Below, one piece after another: positions 55,678-63,961 of a stretch of 64,000 nucleotides of DNA; positions within the stretch are counted from its first letter, which is position 1, and each line of letters begins with the position of its first letter. The stretch is from positions 2,604,001 through 2,668,000 of the forward strand of contig CP124680.1 in NCBI GenBank assembly GCA_029961745.1, in the 5' to 3' direction. The position numbers and the translations under genes are program-made. The DNA comes from Nocardioides sp. L-11A. Lineage in GTDB: Bacteria > Actinomycetota > Actinomycetes > Propionibacteriales > Nocardioidaceae. The notes below the pieces were generated by a model that was not told where the DNA came from, searched no databases, and was given only the letters and a program-made list of their open reading frames with translations.

Positions 55678-56946
55678 TCATCCGTCCCCGGTTGTGGCGG
55701 ATGCCACGACCGGGCCGCCGTTGGCGGCCGCCGGGACATGGCGTTCGAGGATCAGCGCCATCACGGCGATCGCCACGCAGCCCGCGACCATGACCGCGAT
55801 GTACGCCGGCGCGAGGTCGTGCTGGAGCAGGAAGCCGGCGACGACCGGCCCGGCCACCGCGCCGCCCTGGAAGGCCGCCGCGGTGATCGCGTTGTAGCGG
55901 CCGCGGGTGTGGTCGGTGGCGAGGTCGTTGGCCATCGCGGGCACCGTCGGCTGGAGCAGCGTCTCACCGAGCGCGAAGACGGCCATGTAGGCGAGCACGC
56001 CCGCGATCGCGACGCCGCCCCCGGGGACGACGCCCGCCAGACCGAGGATCCCCCACGCCACGGCCCAGATCGCCGCCATCGCCACCATGACGCGGGTGCG
56101 GAGATGGCGCTTGATCCGGTTCAGCACCGAGAACTGGAGCACCACGATGACCACCGTGTTGACCGCGAAGGCCAGCCCGATCGTGCGGGTGGAGACCTCG
56201 GCGGCCTGGCGGGCGAATCCCGGGAAGCCGGCCTCGTGCTGGCCGTAGCCGATGAACGTGCCGACGAAGGTGAGCAGGGTCAGCCACCGCACGGCCGGCT
56301 GCTTGAGGATCGTCAGGTATCCGACGGTGGCCGGTGTCGTCCCGTCCTCCGGTGCCGTCGCTCGGCCGTGGACGTGCCGCAGCGGACCGAGGAGCAGCGC
56401 GAGCGGCACCAGTCCGCTCACCGCGTCGCCGACGAAGATCGCGGTGAACGTGCTCGGCCGGTCGACGTCGGCGAACAGGCCGCCGACGACGCCGCCGACG
56501 CCGATGCCGAGGTTGACGAGGGCGAAGTTGATGCCGAAGTACTGCTGGCGCAGGTCACCGGTGACGACCGCCGCGATCAGCGAGTTGAAGGCCGGCCACG
56601 ACACCCCGAAGTTGAAGCCGACCAGGACGAGCGCGAGCGCCGCGACCGCCGGGGTGGTCGCGAAGGCGAGGATCAGGTTGCCGGCGATCATCGCGGCGAT
56701 GCCGACGAGCAGCACCGCGCGGGCGCCGTACCTGTCGACGAGCGCACCGCCGGGGCCGGTGACCAGGAAGCCGACGACGGCGATCAGCGCCATCAGGGTC
56801 CCGGACAGACCGAGCTCGAAGCCGCGGACCTCGTGCAGGTAGATCAGCGTGAACGGCAGGGTCAGGCCGCGGCCCAGGGTCTGGATCGCGACGGTCGACA
56901 GCAGCCACCGGCCCTCCGTGGGCAGGGCGGCCCAGAACGACCTCAC
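55678..56946 (-). CDS. MFS transporter
   Basis: A 422-aa major facilitator, about 12 membrane segments, with GALVDRYGARAVLL at the TM2/TM3 loop and LFADVDRPSTFTAI after TM5. GTG 56946 is chosen because it overlaps the TfoX stop (GTGA) and gives the same opening as its paralogue. It is part of the ArsR-led operon; the second copy follows after 69 bp. No substrate evidence beyond co-location with an SRPBCC protein and a DinB-type protein. Confidence 0.85.
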   Translation of the reverse strand: MRSFWAALPTEGRWLLSTVAIQTLGRGLTLPFTLIYLHEVRGFELGLSGTLMALIAVVGFLVTGPGGALVDRYGARAVLLVGIAAMIAGNLILAFATTPAVAALALVLVGFNFGVSWPAFNSLIAAVVTGDLRQQYFGINFALVNLGIGVGGVVGGLFADVDRPSTFTAIFVGDAVSGLVPLALLLGPLRHVHGRATAPEDGTTPATVGYLTILKQPAVRWLTLLTFVGTFIGYGQHEAGFPGFARQAAEVSTRTIGLAFAVNTVVIVVLQFSVLNRIKRHLRTRVMVAMAAIWAVAWGILGLAGVVPGGGVAIAGVLAYMAVFALGETLLQPTVPAMANDLATDHTRGRYNAITAAAFQGGAVAGPVVAGFLLQHDLAPAYIAVMVAGCVAIAVMALILERHVPAAANGGPVVASATTGDG

Positions 56947-57302
56947 CGTCCGGCGGACTTGGGCGGCAGCCCGGCGACGTACGCCGCGCCGCGGTGCACC
57001 CACGCGCCCAGCGCCTCGTCCGTGGCCAGGTCCGCGAGGTCGACGCGCAGCCAGCCGCTCATCGTCCGCCCCCGCATCTCCATCGGGTACGCCGGGGTCG
57101 TGGCCGCCAACTGCTCGCCCGCGGCCGGGTCGACCCGGACCATCAGGCCGCCCTGGCCGCTCGCGGCGACGGCCATGTGGCCGCCGACCATGAAGCCCAG
57201 GCCGCCGAACATCCTCTTCTCGGTCAGCTCCAGGCCTGCCGCGGCGGGCTCCTCCGCAAGGAGGTCGCGGAGCCGCCCGGCCAGCTCGTCGTCGTACGCC
57301 AT
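56943..57302 (-). CDS. TfoX N-terminal domain protein
   Basis: A 119-aa protein consisting only of the TfoX N-terminal domain (KRMFGGLGFMVGGHMAVAASGQGGLMVRVDP ... MRGRTMSGWLRVD). In enterobacteria full-length TfoX/Sxy activates competence genes; single-domain forms in actinobacteria have no established role. Overlaps the first MFS gene and follows the DinB-type gene by 41 bp. Confidence 0.82.
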   Translation of the reverse strand: MAYDDELAGRLRDLLAEEPAAAGLELTEKRMFGGLGFMVGGHMAVAASGQGGLMVRVDPAAGEQLAATTPAYPMEMRGRTMSGWLRVDLADLATDEALGAWVHRGAAYVAGLPPKSAGR

Positions 57303-57343
57303 GACAGGAGGCTAGAACCCGCCACGGACAGCGCTCCAGCCGA

Positions 57344-57919
57344 TTACGACCGCTGCCAGGACGGGTCGCGCCCGATGAAGCCGATCAGCCGGTCCTGCCA
57401 GGGCGCGTCGTCGGCGACCGGCACCCGCGCGCCGTACTGCCCGCTCTGCCGCAGCATCTCGTCGAGCGGCTCCATGCCCGTGACCATCCGCTGGCAGCGA
57501 GCCGGGTCGAGGGTGTCGTCCTGCCCGGTGGCGCGGGCGAGGTCCCAGGTGTGCATGAAGACGTCGCCGGTGTAGAACTCGGCGATGGCGCGGGGGAGTG
57601 GCATCGCGGGGAGCCGTGGGTGGGCGAAGGTCACCTCGGTGCTCGCCGGGTCGTCGAGGACGGCCTGGACGGCCGCGGCGTGGTGCTCCCAGGCTGCGAC
57701 CGGGTCGTCGTCCACTGATGGTCCGGGCGGCAGGCGCAGGCCGGAGCCGTCGGCGAGGAACGCCGGGAACCACTCCACGAGGTGGCGTACGACGTCGCGG
57801 GCCTCCCATTCCGCGACAGGTGTGGGCGCGTCCCAGCCGTCGGCGGGGACCCCGCGGACCCGCTCGCCGAAGGCGCCCGCGATGCTGCGGTGCTCCTCGG
57901 CCGGGTCGTCGGGGATCAC
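57344..57919 (-). CDS. TIGR03086-type (DinB-like/mycothiol) metal-binding protein
   Basis: A 191-aa DinB-fold protein. TPVAEWEARDVVRHLVEWFPAFL is the first helix pair with a metal His, and FYTGDVFMHTWDLARATGQD carries the second. Members of this family include mycothiol-dependent enzymes such as maleylpyruvate isomerase, so mycothiol transfer is a possible activity. GTG 57919 overlaps the SRPBCC stop (GTGA). Reaction unknown. Confidence 0.78.
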   Translation of the reverse strand: MIPDDPAEEHRSIAGAFGERVRGVPADGWDAPTPVAEWEARDVVRHLVEWFPAFLADGSGLRLPPGPSVDDDPVAAWEHHAAAVQAVLDDPASTEVTFAHPRLPAMPLPRAIAEFYTGDVFMHTWDLARATGQDDTLDPARCQRMVTGMEPLDEMLRQSGQYGARVPVADDAPWQDRLIGFIGRDPSWQRS

Positions 57920-58428
57920 CCCTGCGCTCCCGCCAGCGAGGCGAGCAGGCGGTCGAGGGCGGCGTACCCCTCGTTGATGCCGACCTCCATGCCGCTGGCG
58001 AGCATGCCGGCGCGCGACTCGAAGTCGTAGACCACCGACAGCCCCTCGAGGCGGGTGCGGCCGCCGGGCAACTCGACGAAGACCATCGTCTCGAGACTGA
58101 CCGCGTCGGGCATCTCCTCGAACCCGAAGGTCTGCACGATCTTCTCGTTCTCGGTGACCCGGTGGACGGCGCCGTAGAAATGGGCGATCTCGACGCCGTC
58201 GCGGACCGCGGTGTAGCGGTATTCGCCGCCGGTGCGGATGTCCCACACGTCGATCTCCATCCCGATCGAGTCGGGGCCCATCCACTGCCTCACCAGCTCG
58301 GGCTCGACGTGGGCGCGGTAGACGAGCTCGCGCGGCGCGTCGAACTCCCGGACGATCCGTACGGTGGGGACGTCCGGGTCGGCCTCGATGAGGGCCTCGG
58401 GCGCGGTGCTGCCGGTGCTCGTGTTCAT
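57916..58428 (-). CDS. SRPBCC/AHSA1-domain protein
   Basis: A 170-aa START/SRPBCC fold protein of the AHSA1 type (VRIVREFDAPRELVYRAHVEPELVRQWMGP; GGEYRYTAVRDG; VTENEKIVQTFGFEEMP). These bind hydrophobic ligands and often sit directly after an ArsR regulator, as here (ATGA overlap). AGGAGC lies 6 bases before the ATG. Ligand unknown. Confidence 0.85.
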   Translation of the reverse strand: MNTSTGSTAPEALIEADPDVPTVRIVREFDAPRELVYRAHVEPELVRQWMGPDSIGMEIDVWDIRTGGEYRYTAVRDGVEIAHFYGAVHRVTENEKIVQTFGFEEMPDAVSLETMVFVELPGGRTRLEGLSVVYDFESRAGMLASGMEVGINEGYAALDRLLASLAGAQG

Positions 58429-58823
58429 CCTGCTGCTCCTTCGGGTCGGTGCTGCTGCTCGGTGTCGTTCGGTCGGTCGGTGGTGCCGGTGTCCTTGCCC
58501 TGCATCCGGGCGAGGACCTGGTCCAGTCGTCGGTAGCGCTCCTCGGCCTGGCGCCGATAGCGCTCGATCCACTTCGTCATCAGGTCGAACACCTCCGCGT
58601 CCAGATGGACCGGCCGCCGCTGTGCGTCGCGGCTGCGGTGGACCAGGCCGGCCTCCTCGAGCACCTTGAGGTGTTTGGAGACGGCCTGGAGCGAGACGTC
58701 GTACGGCGCCGCCAGCTCGCTCACCGTCGCGTCGCCCGCCGCCAGTCGGGCCACCATGTCGCGCCGGGTCGGGTCGGCCAGGGCGCCGAACACCCGCGAC
58801 AGCCGGTCGTCTTGCTCAACCAT
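58425..58823 (-). CDS. ArsR-family transcriptional regulator
   Basis: A 132-aa winged-helix repressor (LSRVFGALADPTRRDMVARLAAGDATVSELAAPYDVSLQAVSKHLKVLEEAGLVHRSRDAQRRPVHLD). No cysteine metal-binding motif is seen, so it is not an arsenic or metal sensor; it belongs to the SRPBCC-partner (SdpR-like) group. C-terminal tail is Arg/Gln-rich. Two identical-form palindromes flank its promoter. First gene of a six-gene operon ending at 54322. Confidence 0.88.
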   Translation of the reverse strand: MVEQDDRLSRVFGALADPTRRDMVARLAAGDATVSELAAPYDVSLQAVSKHLKVLEEAGLVHRSRDAQRRPVHLDAEVFDLMTKWIERYRRQAEERYRRLDQVLARMQGKDTGTTDRPNDTEQQHRPEGAAG

Positions 58824-58872
58824 GTGGTTGATTAAATGCCGGGAGCGGTGCCTTTGTCAACCATCTGGTTGA
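58816..58872 (-). promoter_or_regulatory. ArsR promoter with two operators
   Basis: TCAACCATGTGGTTGA (58816-58831) and TCAACCATCTGGTTGA (58857-58872) are 16-bp palindromes differing only at the centre, 41 bp apart centre to centre. Between them lies -35 TTGACA (58860-58855, minus strand) and, 17-18 nt on, -10 ATTTAA/TTTAAT (about 58837-58831). One operator covers the -35, the other the start codon and transcription start, so repression by the ArsR protein is strongly suggested. Confidence 0.75.
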
Positions 58873-58885
58873 GTTCCGTGCGTAG

Positions 58886-58927
58886 CGTCATACGTCCTGT
58901 GGGCTTGAGCCCACCGAACGTATGACG
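58886..58927. terminator. 42-bp hairpin between nrtR and the ArsR operon
   Basis: CGTCATACGT (58886-58895) pairs with ACGTATGACG (58918-58927), and GTGGGCT (58899-58905) with AGCCCAC (58908-58914), giving 17 paired bases with a symmetric 3/3 internal loop and 2-nt apex. It lies 17 bp past the nrtR stop and upstream of the ArsR promoter. Confidence 0.55.
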
Positions 58928-58944
58928 TTGCGCGCCGCGCCTGC

Positions 58945-59655
58945 TCAGCCGCGCGCCATCGGCGGCTGTACGACGGTCGCGGGGCCGCGCCGGTAGAGCA
59001 GCGCCGGCCGCCCGCCGGCCTCGGTCGCCTCGCCGCGGACGTCGGTCGGCACCACGAACCCGTCGGTGCCGAGCACCTTGCGGCGGAAGTTGCCGAGGTC
59101 GGGGGGCGTGCCCCAGACGGCGGCGTACACCCGGCGCAGCTCGGGGAGGGTGAACGGCTCGGCGACGAACTCGGTGGCCAAGGTGGTGTACTCCAGCTTG
59201 GCCCGCACCCGCTCCCGGGCGTCGAGGAGGATCCGGCGGTGGTCGAAGGCGAGGGCCGGCCCGTCCGCGTCCGGCCCCTCCAGCAGGTCGTCGACCACCC
59301 ACCACCGGGCGTCCGCGGCGTCGGTGCCGGCCTGCGGCTCGGGCAGGTCGGGGGCGAGGGCGACATGGGCGATGGACACGACCCGCTGGCGGGGGTCGCG
59401 GTCGGGTGCGGAGTAGGTCCGGAGCTGTTCGAGATGGCCCGGGAAGCGCTCCATGCCGGTCTCCTCGCGCAGCTCGCGCCAGGCAGCCTGCTCGGCGTCC
59501 TCGTCGGGCTCGACGAAGCCGCCCGGCAGTGCCCACGAGCCGGCGAACGGCTCCTCGCCGCGCTCGACGAGCAGGACGGCGAGCGCGCCGTCGCGGATGG
59601 TGAACACGGCCAGGTCGACGGCGACCGCGAACGGCGGGTGCCCGGAGGCGCTCAC
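58945..59655 (-). CDS. nrtR: NrtR: Nudix-type regulator of NAD metabolism
   Basis: A 236-aa protein with an N-terminal Nudix fold (Nudix box [24 protein letters not shown], complete, about residues 45-69) and a C-terminal winged helix ([43 protein letters not shown], about 150-200) that marks the NrtR family. NrtR binds ADP-ribose or related NAD products and represses NAD salvage or synthesis genes. GTG 59655 overlaps the pncA stop (GTGA), so regulator and salvage enzymes are co-translated. A matching palindrome is at 61606-61630. Confidence 0.87.
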   Translation of the reverse strand: MSASGHPPFAVAVDLAVFTIRDGALAVLLVERGEEPFAGSWALPGGFVEPDEDAEQAAWRELREETGMERFPGHLEQLRTYSAPDRDPRQRVVSIAHVALAPDLPEPQAGTDAADARWWVVDDLLEGPDADGPALAFDHRRILLDARERVRAKLEYTTLATEFVAEPFTLPELRRVYAAVWGTPPDLGNFRRKVLGTDGFVVPTDVRGEATEAGGRPALLYRRGPATVVQPPMARG

Positions 59656-61592
59656 CGGTGCACCTCCACGCCGGCCGCCGCCAGCTCCTCGAGCGCCCGC
59701 ACCGACGAGTCCGGGGCGACGCCGGCGTGCAGTCCGTCCAGGAGGCGCACCCGGAAGCCCGCCCGCACCGCGTCGAGCGCGGTCGCGCGCACGCAGTAGT
59801 CGGTGGCGATGCCGGCGACGTCGAGGTCGGTGACGCCGGCGTCGCGCAACAGGTCCGCCAACCGCTCGCCCGCGGGGGTGACCCCCTCGAAGGCGGAGTA
59901 CGCCGGCTCGCCCATGCCCTTGACCACGTGGTGCGTGACCGCGGACGTCACGAGCTCCGGAGCGTACGCCGACCCGGTCTCGCCCTGCACGCAGTGCACC
60001 GGCCAGGTGGTCACGAAGTCCGGCTCCTCCCCGGGGGCGTGGAAGTGGCCGCCGTTCGTCTCGCCCGTCTCGTGACCGCCGCGGTGCCAGTCCCGGGACG
60101 CGGCGATCACGGCGTAGTCGCCGGCGTGGGCGGCGAGGTGCGCGCTGATCCGGCCGGCCACCTCCCGGCCGCCGGTGACGCCGAGCGAACCGCCCTCGAC
60201 GAAGTCGTTCTGGACGTCGACGACGATCAGTCCGCGCAGTGCCGTCGTGGGGGTGTCGGTCATCGTGCTCTCCTGTCGTAGCGATGCGGTGAGGTACGCC
60301 GGCCCGGCGGCGACGGTGCGCGCCTCGGCCGGGAGGGTGTCGAGGGTCGCGGCCGCGAAGTCGCGGATCTGGCCGAGGTCCGGGCGGTGCACGACCTCCC
60401 CGGCGCGGACCAGTGCGACCTGGACCGGCCGGGCGCCGGGGCCCGGTGGGGGAGCGTCCTGGGCGGCGAACCACTCAGCGACGAGGATCCCCTGGTCGTC
60501 GTACTCGCGGAAGGGCTGCTTGCGCCCGCCGACCGAGCCCTTGTCCTGGGACTTCTTGGCCACCGCGCGCAGCGGCTCGCCCGGTGCGTCGGCGATCGCG
60601 ACCAGCTTGTAGACCATGCTCGCGGTCGGGTGGCCCGAGCCTGTGGCGACGCGGGTGCCGACGCCGTAGCCGTCGATGGGGGCGTCGGCGAGGGCGGTGA
60701 TGACGAACTCGTCGAGGTCACTGGTGACCACGATCCGGGTGCCGGTCGCGCCGAGGCGGTCGAGCAGCTGGCGCGCCTTGTGTGACTCCTCGCCGAGGTC
60801 GCCGGAGTCGATCCGCACCGCGCCGAGCCCGGGGCCCGCCACCTCGACGGCCGTGCGGATGCCCTCGGCGATGTCGTAGGTGTCGACCAGCAGCGTCGTG
60901 CCGACGCCGAGAGCCTCCACCTGGCTGCGGAACGCGTCGGCCTCGGTGTCGTGGGCCAGCGTGAAGGCGTGCGCGGCGGTGCCGGCGGTCGGGATGCCGT
61001 ACCGTCGGCCGGCAGCGAGGTTGCTGGTCGTCGCGAAGCCCGCGAGGTACGCCGCCCGCGCGGTCGCGACCGCCGCTTCCTCGTGGGTACGCCGGCCGCC
61101 CATCTCGATGAGCGGCCGGCCCGGTCCGGTCGCGGTGCGGGCGGCGTCGACCATCCGGGCCGCGGCGCTGGCGATCGCCGTGTCGTGGTTGAGGACGCTG
61201 AGGACCAGGGTCTCCAGCACCAGGCACTCGCCGAGCGAGCCGGTGACGGTGAGGACCGGGCTGCCGGGGAAGTAGAGGTCGCCCTCCCGGTAGCCGTCGA
61301 TATCGCCGGAGAACCGGAAGTCCGCGAGCCACCGGGCAGTCGCGGCACCGATCACACCCTGCTCCTGCAGCCAGGCGAGCTCGGCCGCGTCGTACGAGAA
61401 CCGCTCGATCGCCTCGAGGAGGCGGCCGAGCCCCCCGAGCATGCCGTAGCGGCGACCCTCGGGCAGCCGGCGGGCGAACGCCTCGAAGACCGCGGGGCGG
61501 CCGGCGCTGCCGTCGCGCACGAAGGAGTCGAGCATGGTGAGCTCGTAGCGGTCGGTGAGCAGTCCGGTGGTGGGCTGGACGGGGCGGTCCAT
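59652..61592 (-). CDS. pncB-pncA: nicotinate phosphoribosyltransferase-nicotinamidase fusion
   Basis: One 646-aa frame contains both steps of nicotinamide salvage. Residues 1 to about 440 are a nicotinate phosphoribosyltransferase ([65 protein letters not shown]). From residue 444 ([21 protein letters not shown]) it is a nicotinamidase, with catalytic Asp in VDVQNDF, metal ligands in [12 protein letters not shown], Lys in HVVKGM and Cys in ATDYCVRA. No stop separates them. An ATG at 60263 with its own AGGAGAG could also release a 203-aa nicotinamidase alone. GAGGAG precedes the first ATG. nrtR follows with GTGA overlap. Confidence 0.85.
   Translation of the reverse strand: MDRPVQPTTGLLTDRYELTMLDSFVRDGSAGRPAVFEAFARRLPEGRRYGMLGGLGRLLEAIERFSYDAAELAWLQEQGVIGAATARWLADFRFSGDIDGYREGDLYFPGSPVLTVTGSLGECLVLETLVLSVLNHDTAIASAAARMVDAARTATGPGRPLIEMGGRRTHEEAAVATARAAYLAGFATTSNLAAGRRYGIPTAGTAAHAFTLAHDTEADAFRSQVEALGVGTTLLVDTYDIAEGIRTAVEVAGPGLGAVRIDSGDLGEESHKARQLLDRLGATGTRIVVTSDLDEFVITALADAPIDGYGVGTRVATGSGHPTASMVYKLVAIADAPGEPLRAVAKKSQDKGSVGGRKQPFREYDDQGILVAEWFAAQDAPPPGPGARPVQVALVRAGEVVHRPDLGQIRDFAAATLDTLPAEARTVAAGPAYLTASLRQESTMTDTPTTALRGLIVVDVQNDFVEGGSLGVTGGREVAGRISAHLAAHAGDYAVIAASRDWHRGGHETGETNGGHFHAPGEEPDFVTTWPVHCVQGETGSAYAPELVTSAVTHHVVKGMGEPAYSAFEGVTPAGERLADLLRDAGVTDLDVAGIATDYCVRATALDAVRAGFRVRLLDGLHAGVAPDSSVRALEELAAAGVEVHR
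60261..60274 (-). promoter_or_regulatory. internal Shine-Dalgarno and ATG for separate pncA translation
   Basis: AGGAGAG (complement of 60268-60274) lies 4 nt before ATG (60263-60261) inside the fused frame. It suggests that the nicotinamidase may also be made alone, and that the fusion arose by loss of the pncB stop between tightly packed genes. Confidence 0.6.
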
Positions 61593-61605
61593 CGCGGCTC
61601 CTCGA

Positions 61606-61630
61606 TGTTGTAGTCATTGTGACCATAACA
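61606..61630. promoter_or_regulatory. NrtR-type operator between pncB-pncA and the methyltransferase
   Basis: TGTTGTAGTCA (61606-61616) and TGACCATAACA (61620-61630) are inverted repeats (9 of 11 positions) around TTG. The GTCA / TGAC core matches the known NrtR motif type. It lies 13 bp upstream of the pncB start and also overlaps TTGTGA (61617-61622), a -35 box that stands 17 nt before TAGGGT (61640-61645), the -10 of the divergent methyltransferase. Confidence 0.65.
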
Positions 61631-61652
61631 GGACTCGTCTAGGGTCCCCAGC

Positions 61653-63116
61653 ATGGCGCGGCGGACGGAGGCGGACGAGGCCGCCGACGCCTACGAGCGG
61701 CACCTCGCCGACCACGACCGCGACCGGCGCCGTGCCCAGGGCGCCTTCTACACGCCGCCCGAGCTGGTCGCCTGGGTGCTCGACCGGGCGCTGCCGGCGG
61801 CGGGGAGCGTGCTCGACCCCGCCTGCGGAACGGGACACTTCCTGGTCGCGGCGGCCCGCCGGGTCGGCGTCCGCGCCGTCCACGGCTCCGACCTCGACCC
61901 GGAGGCGGTGCGGATCGCCCGCGACCGCCTGCACGCGGTGGACCCGGCGGTGCCGCGCGCTGAGATCGAACGCCGGGTGGTCGTGGCCGACGGGCTGACG
62001 GCGTGGGAGGGCCGCACCTTCGACGCGGTCGTCGGCAACCCGCCCTTCCTCGGGCAGCTCCGGCGACACTCCGCGGGACGGAGCGAGGAGCACCGCCGCG
62101 GCCTGGGCGCCTACACCGACACCAGTGCCGTGTTCCTGCACCGCGCGCTCGATCTCGCCGGCACCGGCGGGACGGTCGCCCTGGTGCAGCCGATCTCGGT
62201 GCTGGCCGCTCGCGACGCGGGACCGGTCCGCGCCGCGGTCGCCGGTCGCGGTGCGGTCACGGACTTCTGGTGCAGCGAGCGACCGGTCTTCGACGGGACG
62301 CCGGTGCTCACCTGCGTCCCCGTGGTCCGGATCGGCGCGGGCCCCGCGACCGACCCCGACGGGTGGGGCGCGCTCGCGGCGCCGGCCTTCGGGATCCCCT
62401 CCGTCGCCCTACCCGACGGCACCGGCACGCTCGGGGAGCGGGCGACCTGCACCGCCGACTTCCGGGACCAGTACTACGGCCTCGCGCCCTTCGTCGGCGA
62501 CGGTCTCCGCGACGGCACCCCGCTGGTCACCACGGGCCTGATCGAGCCCGCGGAATCCCGCTGGGGACGGGTGCCGACCCGCTTCGCCCGCCGGCAGTAC
62601 GACGCCCCGTCTGTCGACCTCGCCGCGCTGCGTGCCGACGGAGCACTGGCCAGGTGGGCCGACGCGCGCCTGGTGCCCAAGCTGCTGGTGGCCGGACAGG
62701 GCCGCGTCATCGAGGCCGTGGCCGACGAGCACGGCGCCTGGCTGCCGTCGGTGCCCGTCGTGAGCGTCGTCCCGCACGACCCCGCCGACCTGTGGCGGCT
62801 GCTCGCGGTCACGCTGGCCCCACCGCTCGTCGCCCACGCCGCGAGCCGCTACCTCGGCAGCGGCCTCACGCCTGGCTCGGTGAAGGTCAGCGCCCGCCAG
62901 CTCGCCGCCCTGCCGCTGCCGACCGACGAGGCAGCCTGGGCCGAGGGGGCGGCGTGGGCGTGCGCCGCTCAGCGGGCGACGGACGCGGAGCGGCCGGACC
63001 TGCTCGCCGCCACCGGCCGGGCGATGAGCGCTGCGTACGGCGCCGACCCGGCGTCGTACGCATGGTGGTGGGGGCGCGTCCGGCGCCGGCCCGACGACGA
63101 TGGCGGACGTGCCTAG
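61653..63116 (+). CDS. orphan N6-adenine DNA methyltransferase (Eco57I-like)
   Basis: A 487-aa gamma-type adenine methyltransferase. GAFYTPPELVAWVL is motif X, DPACGTGHFLVAAAR motif I (AdoMet), GSDLDPEAVRIARDRL motif II and VVGNPPFLGQL motif IV (NPPF catalytic). The C-terminal half (about 230-487) is a target-recognition-like region. No nuclease, specificity subunit or phage-defence gene is adjacent, so it looks like an orphan methyltransferase. Leaderless start: TAGGGT is 7 nt before the ATG. Its promoter overlaps the NrtR-type palindrome. 3' end overlaps the next gene by 4 bp. Confidence 0.82.
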   Translation: MARRTEADEAADAYERHLADHDRDRRRAQGAFYTPPELVAWVLDRALPAAGSVLDPACGTGHFLVAAARRVGVRAVHGSDLDPEAVRIARDRLHAVDPAVPRAEIERRVVVADGLTAWEGRTFDAVVGNPPFLGQLRRHSAGRSEEHRRGLGAYTDTSAVFLHRALDLAGTGGTVALVQPISVLAARDAGPVRAAVAGRGAVTDFWCSERPVFDGTPVLTCVPVVRIGAGPATDPDGWGALAAPAFGIPSVALPDGTGTLGERATCTADFRDQYYGLAPFVGDGLRDGTPLVTTGLIEPAESRWGRVPTRFARRQYDAPSVDLAALRADGALARWADARLVPKLLVAGQGRVIEAVADEHGAWLPSVPVVSVVPHDPADLWRLLAVTLAPPLVAHAASRYLGSGLTPGSVKVSARQLAALPLPTDEAAWAEGAAWACAAQRATDAERPDLLAATGRAMSAAYGADPASYAWWWGRVRRRPDDDGGRA

Positions 63117-63961
63117 CGGGAGGTGCAGAACACCTCGGGCGCGATCACGACGGCGCTGCCGCCGGTGGTCAGCGGTGTCGGGCTCGGCCCGGTGTCCTCG
63201 AGGGTGAAGCGCAGCGCCATCTGGGTCGGCCGCCCCAGCGGGACCGTGGCGTACTCCGACTCGCCCCGCCCGAAGCTCCTCGCGTAGAACGGCAGGTCGT
63301 CGCCGAGAACCGTCACGGTCGCGCGGACCCGGGCGTCGGAGCCGTCGCTGAGACCGAACCGGCCACGGACCGCCACGCAGTTGTGGGCGAACGCGTAGCT
63401 CTTGACCTGCTCCGCGGGTGGCCGTTCCCAGGACCCGACCAGAGCGGGGGCGTAGACGACCCCGCCGACCTGTGTGGTCGTCGGCGGTGTCGTCCCTGGC
63501 ACCATCGAGCCGATGTGCGTACTGGACATCAGGGTGAGGTCCCGCCACGCGTAGACGCCGACCTTGATCTCGGCTGACCTCGTCCTCGGTCCGCTCGCGC
63601 TGACCACGCGGTAGCGGCGGATGGCCGCCGCGGTGGTCCGGTCCTCGAGCCGGTAGCTGCCGTCGCTCCGGACGTGCGTCGTGCGCTGGGTTCGCCACCG
63701 GGAGCCGGCTTGTCGCTGCTGCAGCGACACCCGGGTGATCCGCCGGCTCTTCACGGTGCCCGTCACGACGACCTTCTTGCCGCGCTCGACCTCGGTGCTC
63801 CTGGCGGCGATGGTGATCGCCGGTACGGCGCGATGCGCGGGCTCCGAGGTGGTGGCGACGGTCTGCGCCGCGTGCGGGAGCGCCGCGAGTGAGGACGGCA
63901 TCGCCGCGACCAGGACGGCGGTGAGCAGTAGGGCCGATGAGCCGGTGGCGAGTGCGCGCAC
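63113..63961 (-). CDS. secreted protein of unknown function (NPCBM-like)
   Basis: A 282-aa exported protein. Signal peptide at about 1-27 (SSALLLTAVLVAAMPSSLAA). An Ig-like domain follows (about 47-135: EVERGKKVVVTGTVKSRRITRVSLQQRQAGSRW), then a C-terminal domain (about 137-282) with SYAFAHNCVAVRGRFGLSDGSDARVRATVTVLGDD, resembling the carbohydrate-binding NPCBM fold. GTG 63961 follows GAAGGGA 5 bases upstream. It may bind cell-wall sugar. Family assignment is tentative. Confidence 0.65.
   Translation of the reverse strand: MRALATGSSALLLTAVLVAAMPSSLAALPHAAQTVATTSEPAHRAVPAITIAARSTEVERGKKVVVTGTVKSRRITRVSLQQRQAGSRWRTQRTTHVRSDGSYRLEDRTTAAAIRRYRVVSASGPRTRSAEIKVGVYAWRDLTLMSSTHIGSMVPGTTPPTTTQVGGVVYAPALVGSWERPPAEQVKSYAFAHNCVAVRGRFGLSDGSDARVRATVTVLGDDLPFYARSFGRGESEYATVPLGRPTQMALRFTLEDTGPSPTPLTTGGSAVVIAPEVFCTSR

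Noticed and set aside
61653..63116. Methyltransferase as part of a restriction or BREX/DISARM-type defence system
   Set aside because: No nuclease, helicase, PglZ, specificity subunit or similar partner in the neighbourhood; the neighbours are NAD-salvage genes and a secreted protein.
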